A DNA stretch of 64,000 nt from assembly GCF_025698545.1 (NCBI RefSeq), contig NC_068565.1:2480001-2544000 (forward strand), given 5' to 3'. Both the position numbers and the translations under genes were made by a program. This stretch comes from Gossypium raimondii (Eukaryota; Streptophyta; Magnoliopsida; Malvales; Malvaceae). This document shows positions 63,471-64,000 of the stretch, in pieces (the first letter of the stretch is position 1; each line of letters begins with the position of its first letter). The notes beneath the pieces are model-generated. The model had not been told where the DNA came from. It made no database searches and worked only from the letters and a program-made list of their open reading frames with translations.

Positions 63471-64000
63471 ATGGAGAAAGTTATTAGCGACTACTTGTTT
63501 TACTAGCTTCGAAATTTTATTATTGTCTTGTTTTTACTTACAATGCATCGCTTTCGACACCATAACACCATCGAAATCCATCAAAGACCACGAAATTATA
63601 ATCTCCCAGTGGAGTTTTCCGATTGGGATTCTTCACTTTGCTAATTCCAAGAATCGTTATGTAGGGATATTGTACCATCAAATCCCGTACAAATAGTGGT
63701 ATGGGTAGCAAGCGAAACAAGCCTCTCAAAGACTCTTCGGGATTCTCAACATATCGATGATGGCAACCTTGTTGTCTCCAATGGAAAAGCCGAGGTTCTA
63801 TGGTCATCACATGTTAACAATCTGACTCCTAATGCAACAAGCGCTTGACTTTTAGACTTTGGAAACCTTGTCCTCAATAATGGTGAGGATGGAGGAAGCG
63901 ACTTATGGGAGAGTTTTCAAGATCCTTCTAATGCCTTCATTGAAACTATGGAGATCGACCGATGTTAAAAAGGGTCGTAAAGTGGAGTGAAATCATGGAA
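63471..64000 (+). pseudogene. Partial S-receptor-like kinase exon 1 (copy B), runs off the right edge
   Basis: From the ATG at 63,471 it follows RLK3 exon 1, but after about 63,800 it agrees better with RLK1 (ttcattgaaactatggagat, ctcaataatggtgag). It is therefore a separate or mosaic copy. The frame is broken many times, again mostly at CAG/CTG sites. The rest of the gene is outside the window, and whether the real gene is intact cannot be told from this sequence. Confidence 0.75.

Overview
The window is nuclear DNA of a flowering plant, most likely a eudicot and probably cotton (Gossypium, Malvaceae). It is AT-rich, gene-poor and full of transposons. Genes have GT-AG introns, and the families are plant-specific (NAC, PPR, S-domain receptor kinases). 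Several LTR ends match Gypsy-type families I remember as common in cotton. The genus call is inference.

Layout. 1-445 holds the first exon of a NAC1-like transcription factor on the minus strand, which runs off the left edge. 446-14,100 is intergenic, with foldback/MITE elements, a dispersed tRNA-derived SINE-like family and a 1.7 kb solo LTR (11,086-12,769). 14,342-15,592 is an intronless gene for a serine-rich protein of the 'serine/arginine repetitive matrix-like' type. A NAC1-like gene beside such a gene recalls the Arabidopsis At1g56010/At1g56020 pair. 23,998-26,199 (minus) is an intact E-class PPR protein with an intron in its 5' UTR.

From 27.1 kb to the right edge is a tandem array of G-type lectin S-receptor-like kinase (SRK-like) genes, all on the plus strand. 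RLK1 (29,585-34,389) and RLK2 (39,683-43,604) are complete seven-exon genes whose spliced frames stay open (824 and 819 aa). RLK3 (57,068-61,653) keeps all seven exons, but two 1-nt deletions beside the ATP-binding glycine loop give a premature stop. Broken copies lie at 34.94-36.21 kb (last-exon relic), 54,724-54,909, 62,268-62,895 and 63,471-64,000 (runs off the right edge). The upstream region of RLK1 (27,107-29,580) is duplicated after RLK2, and that copy was split by two solo-LTR insertions: A (46,207-51,991) and B (52,122-54,492). LTR A was itself invaded by a non-autonomous LTR retrotransposon, C (47,047-50,493). All three insertions have exact 5-bp target-site duplications.

Functionally, the receptor kinases would span the plasma membrane, with an outer lectin/S-locus/PAN module and an inner Ser/Thr kinase. 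The array shows birth-and-death evolution of such receptors, with signs of gene conversion. An important caution: from about 62.2 kb to the end, and to a lesser extent in the second LTR of element C, differences between copies fall mostly at CAG/CTG sites and homopolymers. This looks like long-read sequencing error at CHG-methylated DNA rather than evolution, so frameshifts there should not be trusted.
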